Positions 10,093 to 19,751 of a DNA stretch of 64,000 nt are shown one piece after another (position 1 is the first letter of the stretch; each line of letters opens with the position of its first letter). The translations under genes and the position numbers were made by a program. Source of the stretch: Gilliamella sp. Choc4-2 (GTDB lineage Bacteria; Pseudomonadota; Gammaproteobacteria; Enterobacterales; Orbaceae); the NCBI RefSeq assembly GCF_001690355.1, contig NZ_LZHG01000004.1, positions 1 to 64,000 on the forward strand, written 5' to 3'. Under the pieces are notes generated by a model. That model ran no database searches. It was not told the origin of the DNA and saw only the letters and a program-made list of their open reading frames with translations.

Positions 10093-10950
10093 ATGCAAAA
10101 AAAAATACTCTCTTTATTATTAATACCGTGTTTATCTTTGATTTCGTTAAATGCAATGGCATTATCATGTGGTGATAATGCCGATCAAAATACTGTTGAA
10201 GCAAACAATTATATTTTTCAACTATTTGATTATATTGATTTGCCTGTAAAAGGTATTAAGCAAGAAACCACAACGACAATCACAAAAGACGAAAATACAA
10301 ATCAAACAATAGCAAATCATACATTGGATTATGACCCAAATGGACTAATTATACAAAGTCACTATGAACTTTATTCGGATAATAATAAGCAGCTGTATTC
10401 CGAACATTTGCAAAAGATTGATACAGGCTGGGAAAACATTATTGAAGATTTTGAAGATAAAACTAACAGCATCACTCAATTCACTACAGATACACAAGGT
10501 AAAATTATTCAGTCGCATCAAGTGAAAAAAGCTGTTAATTTTATTTTTATTCAAAACGATAGTTATCAATATGACAGCAACAATTGCTTGATTAATAAAA
10601 AGGTAAGATGGCAACTTAAAGAAACCGATATCAATGGTCAATATACTGATAAAGCTTTAAAAGGTAACTCTGTTTTTACTTATAACTATCAAGATCAAAA
10701 ACTTTCTAAATTTGTCTCTCAATTTGGTAAGGATTTGAAAAGTGAAAGTGATTTTTTATACCAATATGATAATAATCACCGCTTAAGCGCAATACAGTCT
10801 TTTTACTCTTCATCTGGTAAAAGATCGATCCATTATGCAACTAATTTCTTAACCTTTAACGATAAAAACGATTGGTTAACAGCCAGTAAAGTAAGGAAAG
10901 ATCAAAATAATAAACAGGCAAATATTATTAGAAAAGTGACTTATTATTAA
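10093..10950 (+). CDS. Secreted protein, possibly YnfC-like
   Basis: A 285-residue protein with a clear signal peptide (cleavage near A-M-A-L-S, about residue 24) and an exported, polar, Asn/Asp/Lys-rich body with Y-x-Y-D-x-N repeats such as YQYDSN and YQYDNN. E. coli YnfC (UPF0257) shares a similar L-P-V-K-G-x-x-Q region, repeated polar Y-D motifs and a final Tyr-Tyr, which makes YnfC a candidate relative by eye. Unlike YnfC it lacks an obvious lipobox. GGA precedes the ATG at a normal distance. It follows yejF by 60 bases and converges on frdD; function unknown. Confidence 0.75.
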   Translation: MQKKILSLLLIPCLSLISLNAMALSCGDNADQNTVEANNYIFQLFDYIDLPVKGIKQETTTTITKDENTNQTIANHTLDYDPNGLIIQSHYELYSDNNKQLYSEHLQKIDTGWENIIEDFEDKTNSITQFTTDTQGKIIQSHQVKKAVNFIFIQNDSYQYDSNNCLINKKVRWQLKETDINGQYTDKALKGNSVFTYNYQDQKLSKFVSQFGKDLKSESDFLYQYDNNHRLSAIQSFYSSSGKRSIHYATNFLTFNDKNDWLTASKVRKDQNNKQANIIRKVTYY

Positions 10951-10965
10951 ATTTTCTAATTAATA

Positions 10966-10988
10966 AGCGTTATTTTAGGAATAACGCT
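10966..10988. terminator. Bidirectional hairpin between convergent genes
   Basis: A perfect 9-bp stem (AGCGTTATT paired with AATAACGCT) with a 5-base loop lies between the 3' ends of the 10093-10950 gene and frdD. T- or A-rich flanks on both sides fit a shared terminator. Confidence 0.65.
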
Positions 10989-11016
10989 CATTTCCATTTA
11001 GCCATAAAACAAACAG

Positions 11017-11373
11017 TTATACTCTAACAAACAAAATATAGATTGCATGTAAAGTCCAAGCCAATGCGATGCCATATGCTAGAAAGTTTTCGCGTTTAGG
11101 GGAGATTTTAAAATGGTGTAAAATGGTTAAAATCTGCTTCAATCCATACCAGATTGGTAATGAAATCATTAATAATAAAAAAACTTTGCCAAAGTCAGTA
11201 TTTGCTAATTTTAAAATATAAGAACGGGTTCTAGCATCACCTAAAGGAATAATAAATCCCATGATAATAATTACAACTGGAACAAAAATAGCTGCCCATG
11301 TGCTACCTAAATTAAATAACCCTTGGATAATACGATTTCTTGAGCATTGCTTTTGTTTTTCTTGAATTTTCAT
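11017..11373 (-). CDS. frdD: FrdD-like fumarate reductase membrane anchor subunit
   Basis: FrdD and FrdC anchor the FrdAB catalytic subunits to the inner membrane and bind the menaquinol that feeds fumarate reduction. The 118-residue protein has three hydrophobic spans and aligns along its length with E. coli FrdD (119), including Q-G-L-F-x-x-G-x-x-W-A-A-I, I-I-P-L-G and S-L-P-I-W-Y-G-L. E. coli FrdD quinone-site residues W14, R81 and H84 seem to be Gln, Gln and Thr here. An AGG ribosome site precedes the ATG. frdC lies 12 bases upstream; frdA and frdB are absent. Confidence 0.82.
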   Translation of the reverse strand: MKIQEKQKQCSRNRIIQGLFNLGSTWAAIFVPVVIIIMGFIIPLGDARTRSYILKLANTDFGKVFLLLMISLPIWYGLKQILTILHHFKISPKRENFLAYGIALAWTLHAIYILFVRV

Positions 11374-11385
11374 TATTTAACCTAC

Positions 11386-11814
11386 TTAACTTAATACCAC
11401 TATAATTAACCATGCCGATCCCATTATTGTTATTAACCATAAGCTAGCAATAAGTAAAAAGGATTGAGGTTTACTTTTAAACATTAATAGGTTAGGCATC
11501 TGTTTAAACCACATTAAGCTATGCGCTAGCGCCAATAGTAACGCAACACTATTAAGTATAATCACAATGGGTTTTTGCAAAAAAAAGATGAATCGATAAA
11601 ACTCATCTTGCCCAGCGGCATTAGTGTACATACAAATTACGCCATAGGTTAGAACAAAACTAACCCAAATCATCGAAAAGGGAGTTAACTTGATAAAGAT
11701 TGAAAAAAACAAATGCATTTTAGTTTCTATGTGATTAGTGCTAGAGCTAGAAGGCGTATCTATGCTGCCTTGGTTATCTGTTAGTGGGTATTTATCGTTA
11801 CCTTTTTGATTCAT
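11386..11814 (-). CDS. frdC: FrdC-like fumarate reductase membrane anchor subunit
   Basis: The partner anchor of FrdD. It has 142 residues against 131 in E. coli, the extra length being a polar Ser/Thr-rich N-terminus (P-S-S-S-S-T-N-H). Three membrane spans follow. The L-A-H-S-L-M-W-F segment matches E. coli A-L-L-H-T-K-T-W-F, keeping the His and the Trp. E. coli R28 and E29, which line the quinone site, align by eye with Ile and Lys. It is first in its operon: upstream is an intergenic gap and then divergent casA, not frdB. It may be a working anchor of a distant FrdAB or a relic. Confidence 0.8.
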   Translation of the reverse strand: MNQKGNDKYPLTDNQGSIDTPSSSSTNHIETKMHLFFSIFIKLTPFSMIWVSFVLTYGVICMYTNAAGQDEFYRFIFFLQKPIVIILNSVALLLALAHSLMWFKQMPNLLMFKSKPQSFLLIASLWLITIMGSAWLIIVVLS

Positions 11815-12090
11815 AACTTTCTCAACATTACATTTTATTTATCTGTGATCAGTAATTAAATGTCGTTTATAACGGTAGCGCTTATAGTTTGCAATTATAA
11901 TGCTTACTTGACTTGAAATCACTAATACTAAGCTAATAATTATATAGATTTTAATAGGGTAATGTTACGCATTATGTGCTTCATCTTTTAAATTTTTTTA
12001 TGAAAATTAAATGTAAAAAAATTTAAAATGTATTATATTTATAACCTATATGAATTATTAGCTGTAAGTATTTATTTGGAGTATTATAAT
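11815..12090. promoter_or_regulatory. Divergent promoter region for frdC and the cas operon
   Basis: These 276 AT-rich bases separate frdC (leftward) from casA (rightward), so both promoters should lie here. A TTGACT at 11908-11913 followed after 18 bases by GCTAAT is a possible but weak sigma-70 pair for the cas operon. I see no remnant of frdA or frdB. Confidence 0.4.
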
Positions 12091-13641
12091 TTGTCTACTT
12101 TATCTTTATTAGACGAAAAATGGATACCGGTTGTTCATTTTGATGGTCATATTAGTAAAATAAGTCCCTGCCAGTTAGTTGATGAAACCATTTCAGATTT
12201 AGCCTATTTCAGACCCGATTTTCAAGGTGCCGCTTATCAATTTCTTATCGGTTTGCTACAAACTACTTTTGCTCCAGACGATAATGATGAGTGGTATGAA
12301 TATTGGGATAATGGTATTAAACAATCTCAATTAGACTCAGCTTTTAAACCTGCTGAGCTTGCTATGCAATTTGGGGCAGCTAAACCAGCTTTTATGCAAG
12401 ACTTTAATAAGTTAAAAGGCAGTAAGGTATCGATAGCTGGCTTGTTAGTTGAAGCGCCAGGTGAAAATGCATTAAAGAAAAATACCGATCACTTTATTAA
12501 ACGTGATTTTGTTAAAGGTATTTGTCCGCACTGTGCGGTAATTGCGCTATTTACTTTACAAACTAATGCACCATCTGGTGGGGTTGGGCATCGTGTTAGT
12601 TTGCGTGGTGGTGGACCTATCACTACCTTAATAATGCCAGAATGTAATCAATCTACCCCATTATGGAAAAAATTATGGTTAAACGTTATACCATTAGATG
12701 ACGAAGAAAAACCACAACAATTTGATGATTCGGTCTTCCCTTGGCTCAGTGCTACAAAAACCAGTGAAGCACCAGGAAATTTAAGTGTTTTTCCTGAACA
12801 AGCCAATTATTGTCAAGCCTACTGGGGGATGCCGCGTCGAATAGAGCTTGATTTTGAACAAACCGAACAAGGACAATGTGATCTTTGTGGAGCGGCTTCA
12901 TCTACACTTATTACTCAATACCAAACTAAAAATTACGGTACTCAATATCAAAATTGGCGACATCCGTTAACTCCTTATCGGACTGACATCAAAACAGGTG
13001 CACCGATTGCTATAAAGGGGCAACCGGGTGGTTTAATATATCGAGATTGGTTAGGTATGGTCAGTATAAATGATAATATGCAATCAGCCAGAGTGATATC
13101 CACGCATTATGGTCGTAGATTACAATCGAGTGATAAATATCATTTATGGTGTTTTGGTTATGATTTTGAGAATATGAAAGTACGTTGCTGGTATGAACAT
13201 ACTTTCCCTTTTTATCTTGATTTAGCTGATCCTGATTCTGATATCAAAGAATTAATTGAGCGGGCATTAGATCTTAGTAAAGATACCTTGCCGATATTGC
13301 GTAAGGCCATGACTAGTATAAAAAAAGAGTCAAGTTACTTAGATATTGCTTATTGGAAGGAAACAGAATTTCCATTCTATCAATTGGTCAAACAGCTTAT
13401 TGCCGAAAAAGATAATCCAGAAGGTCGGCTACCTTTATTGAATAGTTGGGCAAAGACTTTGCTAACTTATATTACTCAAACTTATGATAAAGCCGCTTTT
13501 GGTGATCCTGATCAGACATTTAAATTTATTAAAGATAACAATAGCAACCAAAAGGTGTTTTGCCAAATTAGTGCGAGAGAAAGATTGCTCACAGATTTTA
13601 ATAAACTTAAATATTTTAAAAAAATTAAAGAAAGCAAATAG
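12091..13641 (+). CDS. casA: CasA/Cse1, large subunit of type I-E Cascade
   Basis: Cse1 recognises the PAM, helps load target DNA and recruits Cas3. I place the start at TTG 12091, which has GGAG nine bases upstream and yields LSTLSLLDEKWIPV, like the E. coli MNLLIDNWIPV start. An in-frame ATG at 12028 has no ribosome site and would add 21 residues. The result is 516 residues (E. coli 502). Two CxxC pairs (CPHC and CDLC), probably binding zinc, and the H-R-V-S-L-R-G-G-G-P motif are typical of the family. It is first in a seven-gene operon. Confidence 0.93.
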   Translation: MSTLSLLDEKWIPVVHFDGHISKISPCQLVDETISDLAYFRPDFQGAAYQFLIGLLQTTFAPDDNDEWYEYWDNGIKQSQLDSAFKPAELAMQFGAAKPAFMQDFNKLKGSKVSIAGLLVEAPGENALKKNTDHFIKRDFVKGICPHCAVIALFTLQTNAPSGGVGHRVSLRGGGPITTLIMPECNQSTPLWKKLWLNVIPLDDEEKPQQFDDSVFPWLSATKTSEAPGNLSVFPEQANYCQAYWGMPRRIELDFEQTEQGQCDLCGAASSTLITQYQTKNYGTQYQNWRHPLTPYRTDIKTGAPIAIKGQPGGLIYRDWLGMVSINDNMQSARVISTHYGRRLQSSDKYHLWCFGYDFENMKVRCWYEHTFPFYLDLADPDSDIKELIERALDLSKDTLPILRKAMTSIKKESSYLDIAYWKETEFPFYQLVKQLIAEKDNPEGRLPLLNSWAKTLLTYITQTYDKAAFGDPDQTFKFIKDNNSNQKVFCQISARERLLTDFNKLKYFKKIKESK

Positions 13642-13667
13642 TCTTGCTTGTAGAAATGGAGAACAAT

Positions 13668-14285
13668 ATGTCAAACAGCCTTATCCAAAAACCAATTGTA
13701 CTTAATGAAAACCATAAAAAAATTATTGATGAATGGTTTTCGATGCTACAACAACGGCTATATAACTTCAACGGTGGCACTTATAATGGGCGAAAGCTTC
13801 GCTCAGAATTACGTCGATCATCGTCACTTTACGCAGTAATGTTACAAGAAGGCTATATGATTTTAGCTAATGCATTATTTAATGAAAGTAGTGCATTAGC
13901 CTCAAAACCGATTTATCACCAGGCATTGGCTCAATTTACGAGGGTTGCTGCATTTGCTGATGCAAATAATGGAAAGGGGACTTTTGCCGCACAACTAAGT
14001 GAAAGAGTTAAGAGTGGAGAACGTAATTTTTTATCTTGTTTGCGTTTTGAACAACTTTTAGCAAGTCAAACACCTGAAGAATTTTGCATTCGCTTAATTC
14101 GTGCTGTAAAAATGAGGGGTGAAAAAGGCGTAAATCTTTTTTCCCTGGCTGATGGCATCTTTTTATGGATGCAAGAGTGGCACGATCGTCAGCAAAATTT
14201 ACTACGTAATACTGATCCATTTAAACGTCTTTCTGTTCGTTGGGCAATGGATTACAACTCAACTAAAAAACAATCTAAGGAATAA
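13668..14285 (+). CDS. casB: CasB/Cse2, small subunit of Cascade
   Basis: Two copies of Cse2 normally stabilise the non-target strand along the Cascade belly. The start is ATG 13668, with GGAG six bases upstream; an in-frame TTG at 13644 lacks a ribosome site. The protein is then 205 residues, alpha-helical and basic, with the family-typical R-L-I-R-A-V-K block at about residues 142-148. It sits 26 bases after casA and 5 bases before casC, as expected for the I-E operon. Sequence conservation in Cse2 is low, so position is part of the evidence. Confidence 0.9.
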   Translation: MSNSLIQKPIVLNENHKKIIDEWFSMLQQRLYNFNGGTYNGRKLRSELRRSSSLYAVMLQEGYMILANALFNESSALASKPIYHQALAQFTRVAAFADANNGKGTFAAQLSERVKSGERNFLSCLRFEQLLASQTPEEFCIRLIRAVKMRGEKGVNLFSLADGIFLWMQEWHDRQQNLLRNTDPFKRLSVRWAMDYNSTKKQSKE

Positions 14286-14290
14286 CTATT

Positions 14291-15355
14291 ATGAGTACAT
14301 TTATTCAATTACATTTATTAACTGCTTATGCGCCTTCTAATCTGAATCGTGACGATTTAGGACGACCAAAAACGGCCAAAATGGGGAATAGTAATCGTTT
14401 ACGTATTTCATCACAAAGTTTAAAAAGAGCATGGCGAACATCGGAATACTTTTATCAATCTTTAAGCGATAACATCGGTATTCGCTCTCGACGATTTGCA
14501 AGAGAATTGGTTTACAAACCGATGGTTGAACAGGGTGTTGTTGATAAAATAGCCAAAGAAAGTGCCATTAAAATAGCGGAGCAATTTGGTAAATTAAAAA
14601 AAGAGAAAACTCCAAAAGATCCATTGGATAATTTGGATATTGAACAATTGGTACATATTAGTAACGATGAACAACGAGCGATAGCTCAATTGGTTGAACA
14701 GCTGATCAACGAAAAAAGAGTACCAACTGATGACGAAGTAAAATTATTACGTAAACAAAATAGTAGTATTGATATTGCGCTATTTGGACGAATGTTAGCT
14801 GACAGCCCATCGTTTAGTGTGGAAGCTGCGTGCCAAGTTTCTCATGCTTTAGGTGTAAGTTCCGTTGCCATTGAAGATGATTTTTTTACTGCTGTCGATG
14901 ATTTAAACAACAAAGATGTAGATGCAGGATCGGCTCATTTAGGAGAGCGTGCTTTTGCTTCAGCACTCTTTTACACTTATATCTGTATAAGCCGTGATCT
15001 GCTACTTGAAAATTTAAATGGCGATGAAGCATTGGTTGAAAAAACACTTAAAGCCTTAACTGAATCTGCAACAAAAGTAGCACCATTGGGTTTGCAAAAC
15101 AGCTTTGCATCTCGTGCTTATACTTCTTATTTACTCATTGAAAAAGGAACGCAGCAACCTAGATCGCTTGCTGTGGCTTATTTTAAAGCTATTTGTAGCG
15201 AAGATTTGGTTAACGACGCTATTACGCGTTTAGAACAACAACTGGATAAGTTTGATAAGGTATATGGTCAATGTGCTGATAGCCGATATGTGCTTAACAC
15301 TGAAACAGGTACAGGAACCTTAACCGATGCATTAGATTTTGTTGTGCAAAAATAA
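14291..15355 (+). CDS. casC: CasC/Cas7e, Cascade backbone subunit
   Basis: Six Cas7 copies form the helical backbone holding the crRNA. The 354-residue protein (E. coli 363) has the I-E opening Q-L-H-L-L-T-A-Y-A-P-S-N-L-N-R-D-D followed by G-R-P-K-T-A and R-I-S-S-Q-S-L-K-R-A-W-R, which are hallmark motifs. AAGGAA lies in front of the ATG. It is the fourth-largest gene of the operon and is followed after 12 bases by casD. Confidence 0.95.
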   Translation: MSTFIQLHLLTAYAPSNLNRDDLGRPKTAKMGNSNRLRISSQSLKRAWRTSEYFYQSLSDNIGIRSRRFARELVYKPMVEQGVVDKIAKESAIKIAEQFGKLKKEKTPKDPLDNLDIEQLVHISNDEQRAIAQLVEQLINEKRVPTDDEVKLLRKQNSSIDIALFGRMLADSPSFSVEAACQVSHALGVSSVAIEDDFFTAVDDLNNKDVDAGSAHLGERAFASALFYTYICISRDLLLENLNGDEALVEKTLKALTESATKVAPLGLQNSFASRAYTSYLLIEKGTQQPRSLAVAYFKAICSEDLVNDAITRLEQQLDKFDKVYGQCADSRYVLNTETGTGTLTDALDFVVQK

Positions 15356-15367
15356 GGAGCAGACAAG

Positions 15368-16111
15368 GTGATAAAACATCTTATTTTTCAAATTTATGCG
15401 CCTTTAACCTCGTGGGGAGAACATGCTGTTGGTGAAGTACGCCACAGCAATATTATTCCTTCCCGCTCTGCTTTATTGGGCTTAGCGTCGGCAGCATTAG
15501 GTATTCGGCGCGATGATAAGCATATCGAAACCTTTAATCGGCATTATCATTTTGCTATTCGCCCTTTTATTGCCAATAACAGTTGGTTCAGGGATTTTCA
15601 TACTCTTCAGGCGCCAAGGGCTAATAAAAAAGAACCCCTTTATACCCGTTTTGATGAAATTCGCCGAAATCCGAAAGAGTTAGAAACTTTGCTTACGCAT
15701 CGCGAATATTATAATGATGTTTATTATCAAATTGTAATGACTGAAACCGAAAAGGCACCTTATTGTGTTGAGCAAATACAGCAGGCATTATTAACGCCAG
15801 AATTTCCACTTTATATAGGCAGGAAAAATTCACCACTAGCGTTACCTTTATCGCCTGTTATCTATGAAGGTACGCTCAGCGATGCTTTTGTTTATGCAGA
15901 TAAATATTATCGACAACATCATCACAACGATCCTGTTATTCGTGATTTAATCGAAAGCGTTGCTGATGGATACTATTGGGAACATGCCGATCAAGAGGCT
16001 AATTTTGATTTGATTAAAATTCAGCTTCGTCAAGATCAGCCGATTAATCGGCAGCGTTGGCAATTTGAAAATCGCCGACAGTATGTAGGATATTTAAAAA
16101 GGAGCGAATAG
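15368..16111 (+). CDS. casD: CasD/Cas5e, Cascade subunit binding the crRNA 5' handle
   Basis: Cas5e caps the Cascade backbone at the 5' end of the crRNA and contacts Cse1. The start is GTG 15368, with AAGGAG about eight bases upstream. The protein has 247 residues (E. coli 224). The L-I-F-Q-I-Y-A-P-L-T-S-W-G start and P-S-R-S-A-L-L-G-L-A-S-A-A-L-G-I-R-R-D-D block around residues 31-50 match the family. It abuts casE with no gap, indicating coupling. Confidence 0.94.
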   Translation: MIKHLIFQIYAPLTSWGEHAVGEVRHSNIIPSRSALLGLASAALGIRRDDKHIETFNRHYHFAIRPFIANNSWFRDFHTLQAPRANKKEPLYTRFDEIRRNPKELETLLTHREYYNDVYYQIVMTETEKAPYCVEQIQQALLTPEFPLYIGRKNSPLALPLSPVIYEGTLSDAFVYADKYYRQHHHNDPVIRDLIESVADGYYWEHADQEANFDLIKIQLRQDQPINRQRWQFENRRQYVGYLKRSE

Positions 16112-16795
16112 ATGTATTTTTCCCGAGTTACCCTAAAGTTAGATCGGCTTTCTTATCCGATGCAACAAAAAATGCAATCTGCTGGTTCTTATGCACTTCA
16201 TCAATGGTTATGGCAACTCTTCCCTAATCAAAATAAGCGTTCGTTTTTATTTCGCGAAGAGCAAACAAACAAAGGTCGACAGTATTATCTATTATCAAAT
16301 GTTGCGCCACTAGCTGAGCACGAACTATTTTTTGTGGAAACAAAACCCTATTCGCCACAATTGACATCAGGATTAGAGTTAATTTTTTCCTTACGTGCTA
16401 ATCCAGTTGTTGTTAAAAATGGTAAACGTTGTGATGTCATGATGAACGCTAAGTACATTGCTAAAGCTGAGGATAAGGAAAAAAATCTATCTAGTAATGA
16501 TATAAAAATTTATCAAAATAAAGCTGCACTTGATTGGCTAATTCGGCAGGGAGAAAAACGTGGCTTTTCCTTAAAGCAAAACGACAATCAGACAATTAAT
16601 TGTGCTATTACTAGCTATAACCTAAACCTTTTAAATAAGGCAAAAAATCTTAAGCCGATTAGGTATAGTAGTGTTGATTTTGAAGGAGTTTTAATTGTCA
16701 CTGATCCTAAACTATTTTTGGAAACGCTTTATCAAGGCATTGGTAAAAGTAAAGGCTTTGGTTGTGGATTATTCTTGATAAAACGCTATCAATAG
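16112..16795 (+). CDS. casE: CasE/Cas6e, crRNA-processing endoribonuclease
   Basis: Cas6e cuts the precursor crRNA at the base of each repeat hairpin and stays bound to it. The 227-residue protein (E. coli 199) keeps the Y27 and H30 region (Y-A-L-H-Q-W-L-W-Q-L-F-P), matching the catalytic Tyr/His segment of E. coli Cas6e. It also has the glycine-rich C-terminal loop G-I-G-K-S-K-G-F-G-C-G-L. AAGGAG precedes the ATG. It follows casD directly and is ten bases before cas1. The repeat hairpin at 18104 onward is its expected substrate. Confidence 0.94.
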   Translation: MYFSRVTLKLDRLSYPMQQKMQSAGSYALHQWLWQLFPNQNKRSFLFREEQTNKGRQYYLLSNVAPLAEHELFFVETKPYSPQLTSGLELIFSLRANPVVVKNGKRCDVMMNAKYIAKAEDKEKNLSSNDIKIYQNKAALDWLIRQGEKRGFSLKQNDNQTINCAITSYNLNLLNKAKNLKPIRYSSVDFEGVLIVTDPKLFLETLYQGIGKSKGFGCGLFLIKRYQ

Positions 16796-16805
16796 GGCAT
16801 GTAAT

Positions 16806-18010
<1,205 letters not shown>

Positions 18011-18103
18011 AATCAATAGGTTAAATTTTTTTAAAATTTTCAAAAACCTGGTAGAATTTATTCATTGCTATAACTCTAAATAAAACAAATAGCTACATTT
18101 GGA
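18011..18103 (+). promoter_or_regulatory. CRISPR leader with a candidate IHF site
   Basis: This AT-rich 93-base stretch joins cas2 to the first repeat and is the expected leader, containing the array promoter and integration signals. Bases 18011-18023 match the IHF consensus WATCARNNNNTTR at every defined position. In E. coli, IHF bends the I-E leader to direct Cas1-Cas2, but its site is closer to the first repeat than the 80 bases seen here. Confidence 0.6.
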
Positions 18104-18316
18104 GTGTTCCCTGTATACACAGGGATAAACCGAGATTGACGATATCGGTAAATCTGTCACGGATGTGTTCCCTGTATACACAGGGATAAACCGCTATTTG
18201 ATAACAAACTGCACCACAACTTTAAGTGTTCCCTGTATACACAGGGATAAACCGTAATTAGGTATATTATGAGTCAAAACCACAAACTTGTTCCCTGTTT
18301 ACACAGGGATAAATTC
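18104..18316 (+). CRISPR. Type I-E CRISPR array, 4 repeats and 3 spacers
   Basis: Three identical 29-base repeats lie at 18104-18132, 18165-18193 and 18226-18254. They begin GTGTTCCCTG and end GGGATAAACCG, as in E. coli I-E repeats, with a CCCTGT/ACAGGG hairpin. A fourth, degenerate copy at 18288-18316 has five changes, three of them at its 3' end, and marks the leader-distal end. Spacers are 32, 32 and 33 bases. The array is read rightward from the leader next to cas2. It is short, so either young, trimmed or little used. Confidence 0.96.
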
Positions 18317-18551
18317 TAAACAACATTAGTTAAAGTTGCTCTAAAATGGCAATAATTTGGCCTTGCAAACCTTAAAATTTTTAGTGCGGTTTTAGGTGTT
18401 TGAAATATTAATGCTATTTCTTTCTTCAATGCTTGAAATGCCTGAAATTAAAACCGCACAAAACATCGTTAGAGGTTGTCGTTTTGCTATTCTTAATAAT
18501 AAACAAACCGTTGTTATTAATAGTCATGTCAACAAAGGGACATTATCTATT

Positions 18552-19751
18552 TTAGTTTTTAGTTATTTTATGACCAAAATTAATGCCTATTCTTTCAATG
18601 AAGTAATAGGTAAAAATGCTAATCAATAATGTTATCAACATGGATACAAGGCTATTTAATAAAAAGTTTCCGCTTTTCATTATTACGCCGTTTATTAGAA
18701 ATAAAACAAGCCCATGTATTAGATAAAAACTGTAGCTTAATTTACCTAATGTTATGAAGATTTTTGATTTGAGTAGTCCAAATACACTATTGTTGCTTGC
18801 AATGAGAATAAATATTAGTCCTAATGCACTTTGAAATATTAACCCTGAATACCCAAATTGTAGTTTAAATACAGCAAAGAGGAAAAACACTAATATAAAT
18901 AGTGAGGTAATAGGCGATTTGATAATACCTGATTTTAATGGAATTAAATAGTTATTAACAAATAAACTTGCTAGCATTCCAAAGAAGAAAGGTAAAAACA
19001 ATCTAATGTCTTTTATTTTGCCAAGATTAAATAAAACAATTGTGATAGCTATCCCACAAAAAACAAATAAAATTGCCGTTAATTTTGTTCGAGTGAATAT
19101 GCTTAAGATAGGTACACATGCGTAAAACTTCCATTCAATGGCTAATGTCCATAACACACCTGCAACAACTAATGATGTAGGTATTAATGCCGATATGGTT
19201 TTAATATTTGATAACCCAAATGTTGTCCATGATAAAAAGGCTTGTATCTCTTTTTTAAGTGTTGGAAACTCTGGAATCCCTGTTAAAAAAACTGTAATAA
19301 AAACTAGAGCAATAACAAAGTAATATAAAGGAGCGATTCTAAAAAAACGCTTAATAAAAAATTTTATGATGTTTATTTTTCCTTTATTTCTAAGCAATTG
19401 GTCAAAAAATAAGAACCCTGTAATCATAAAGAAAAAACTTACACCTAATCCTCCTAAAGATAGAAAACCTATTGCGATTTGTTCATTTAAGTTTTTATCA
19501 AAAATTAAAAGCGGTGTGTTGTTGATCCAACCGCCATCCACAAAAAAATACCGCCACGATAATAATGAATGAGATATAAATACAAAAATAGCAGAGATAC
19601 CACGCAAACCGTCGATAGAGGTGTATTTATTCTCATCTTTGCTTACATTTTCTTTTATGCTTTTTGGTAATAGCAAGTTAAGTATAGCAATAAATAAAAA
19701 TGGACTTAAAATTATTGCTAATAGGTCATAAAAATGAATGAAATCGTTCAT
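18552..19751 (-). CDS. Acyltransferase family 3 membrane protein
   Basis: An integral membrane O-acyltransferase of the kind that acetylates O-antigen or other surface glycans. The 399-residue protein has about ten hydrophobic spans and the family motifs S-I-D-G-L-R-G-I-S-A-I-F-V-F-I-S-H-S near its N-terminus, F-F-M-I-T-G-F-L-F, and W-T-L-A-I-E-W-K-F-Y. I choose ATG 19751, preceded by AGGA nine bases upstream; a TTG 54 bases earlier lacks a ribosome site. Acceptor and acyl group cannot be read from sequence. It stands alone, tail to tail with the CRISPR array, and no glycan-synthesis gene is near. Confidence 0.88.
   Translation of the reverse strand: MNDFIHFYDLLAIILSPFLFIAILNLLLPKSIKENVSKDENKYTSIDGLRGISAIFVFISHSLLSWRYFFVDGGWINNTPLLIFDKNLNEQIAIGFLSLGGLGVSFFFMITGFLFFDQLLRNKGKINIIKFFIKRFFRIAPLYYFVIALVFITVFLTGIPEFPTLKKEIQAFLSWTTFGLSNIKTISALIPTSLVVAGVLWTLAIEWKFYACVPILSIFTRTKLTAILFVFCGIAITIVLFNLGKIKDIRLFLPFFFGMLASLFVNNYLIPLKSGIIKSPITSLFILVFFLFAVFKLQFGYSGLIFQSALGLIFILIASNNSVFGLLKSKIFITLGKLSYSFYLIHGLVLFLINGVIMKSGNFLLNSLVSMLITLLISIFTYYFIERIGINFGHKITKN

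Noticed and set aside
18381-18462. DNA uptake signal sequences (GTGCGGT core, as in Pasteurellaceae)
   Set aside because: Two partial matches occur here and one pair inside casA at about 12525, but I see no enrichment elsewhere in the window and the flanking consensus is incomplete.
18396-18629. 77-codon plus-strand frame after the CRISPR array
   Set aside because: It overlaps the 3' end of the acyltransferase gene, has no ribosome site and no recognisable product.
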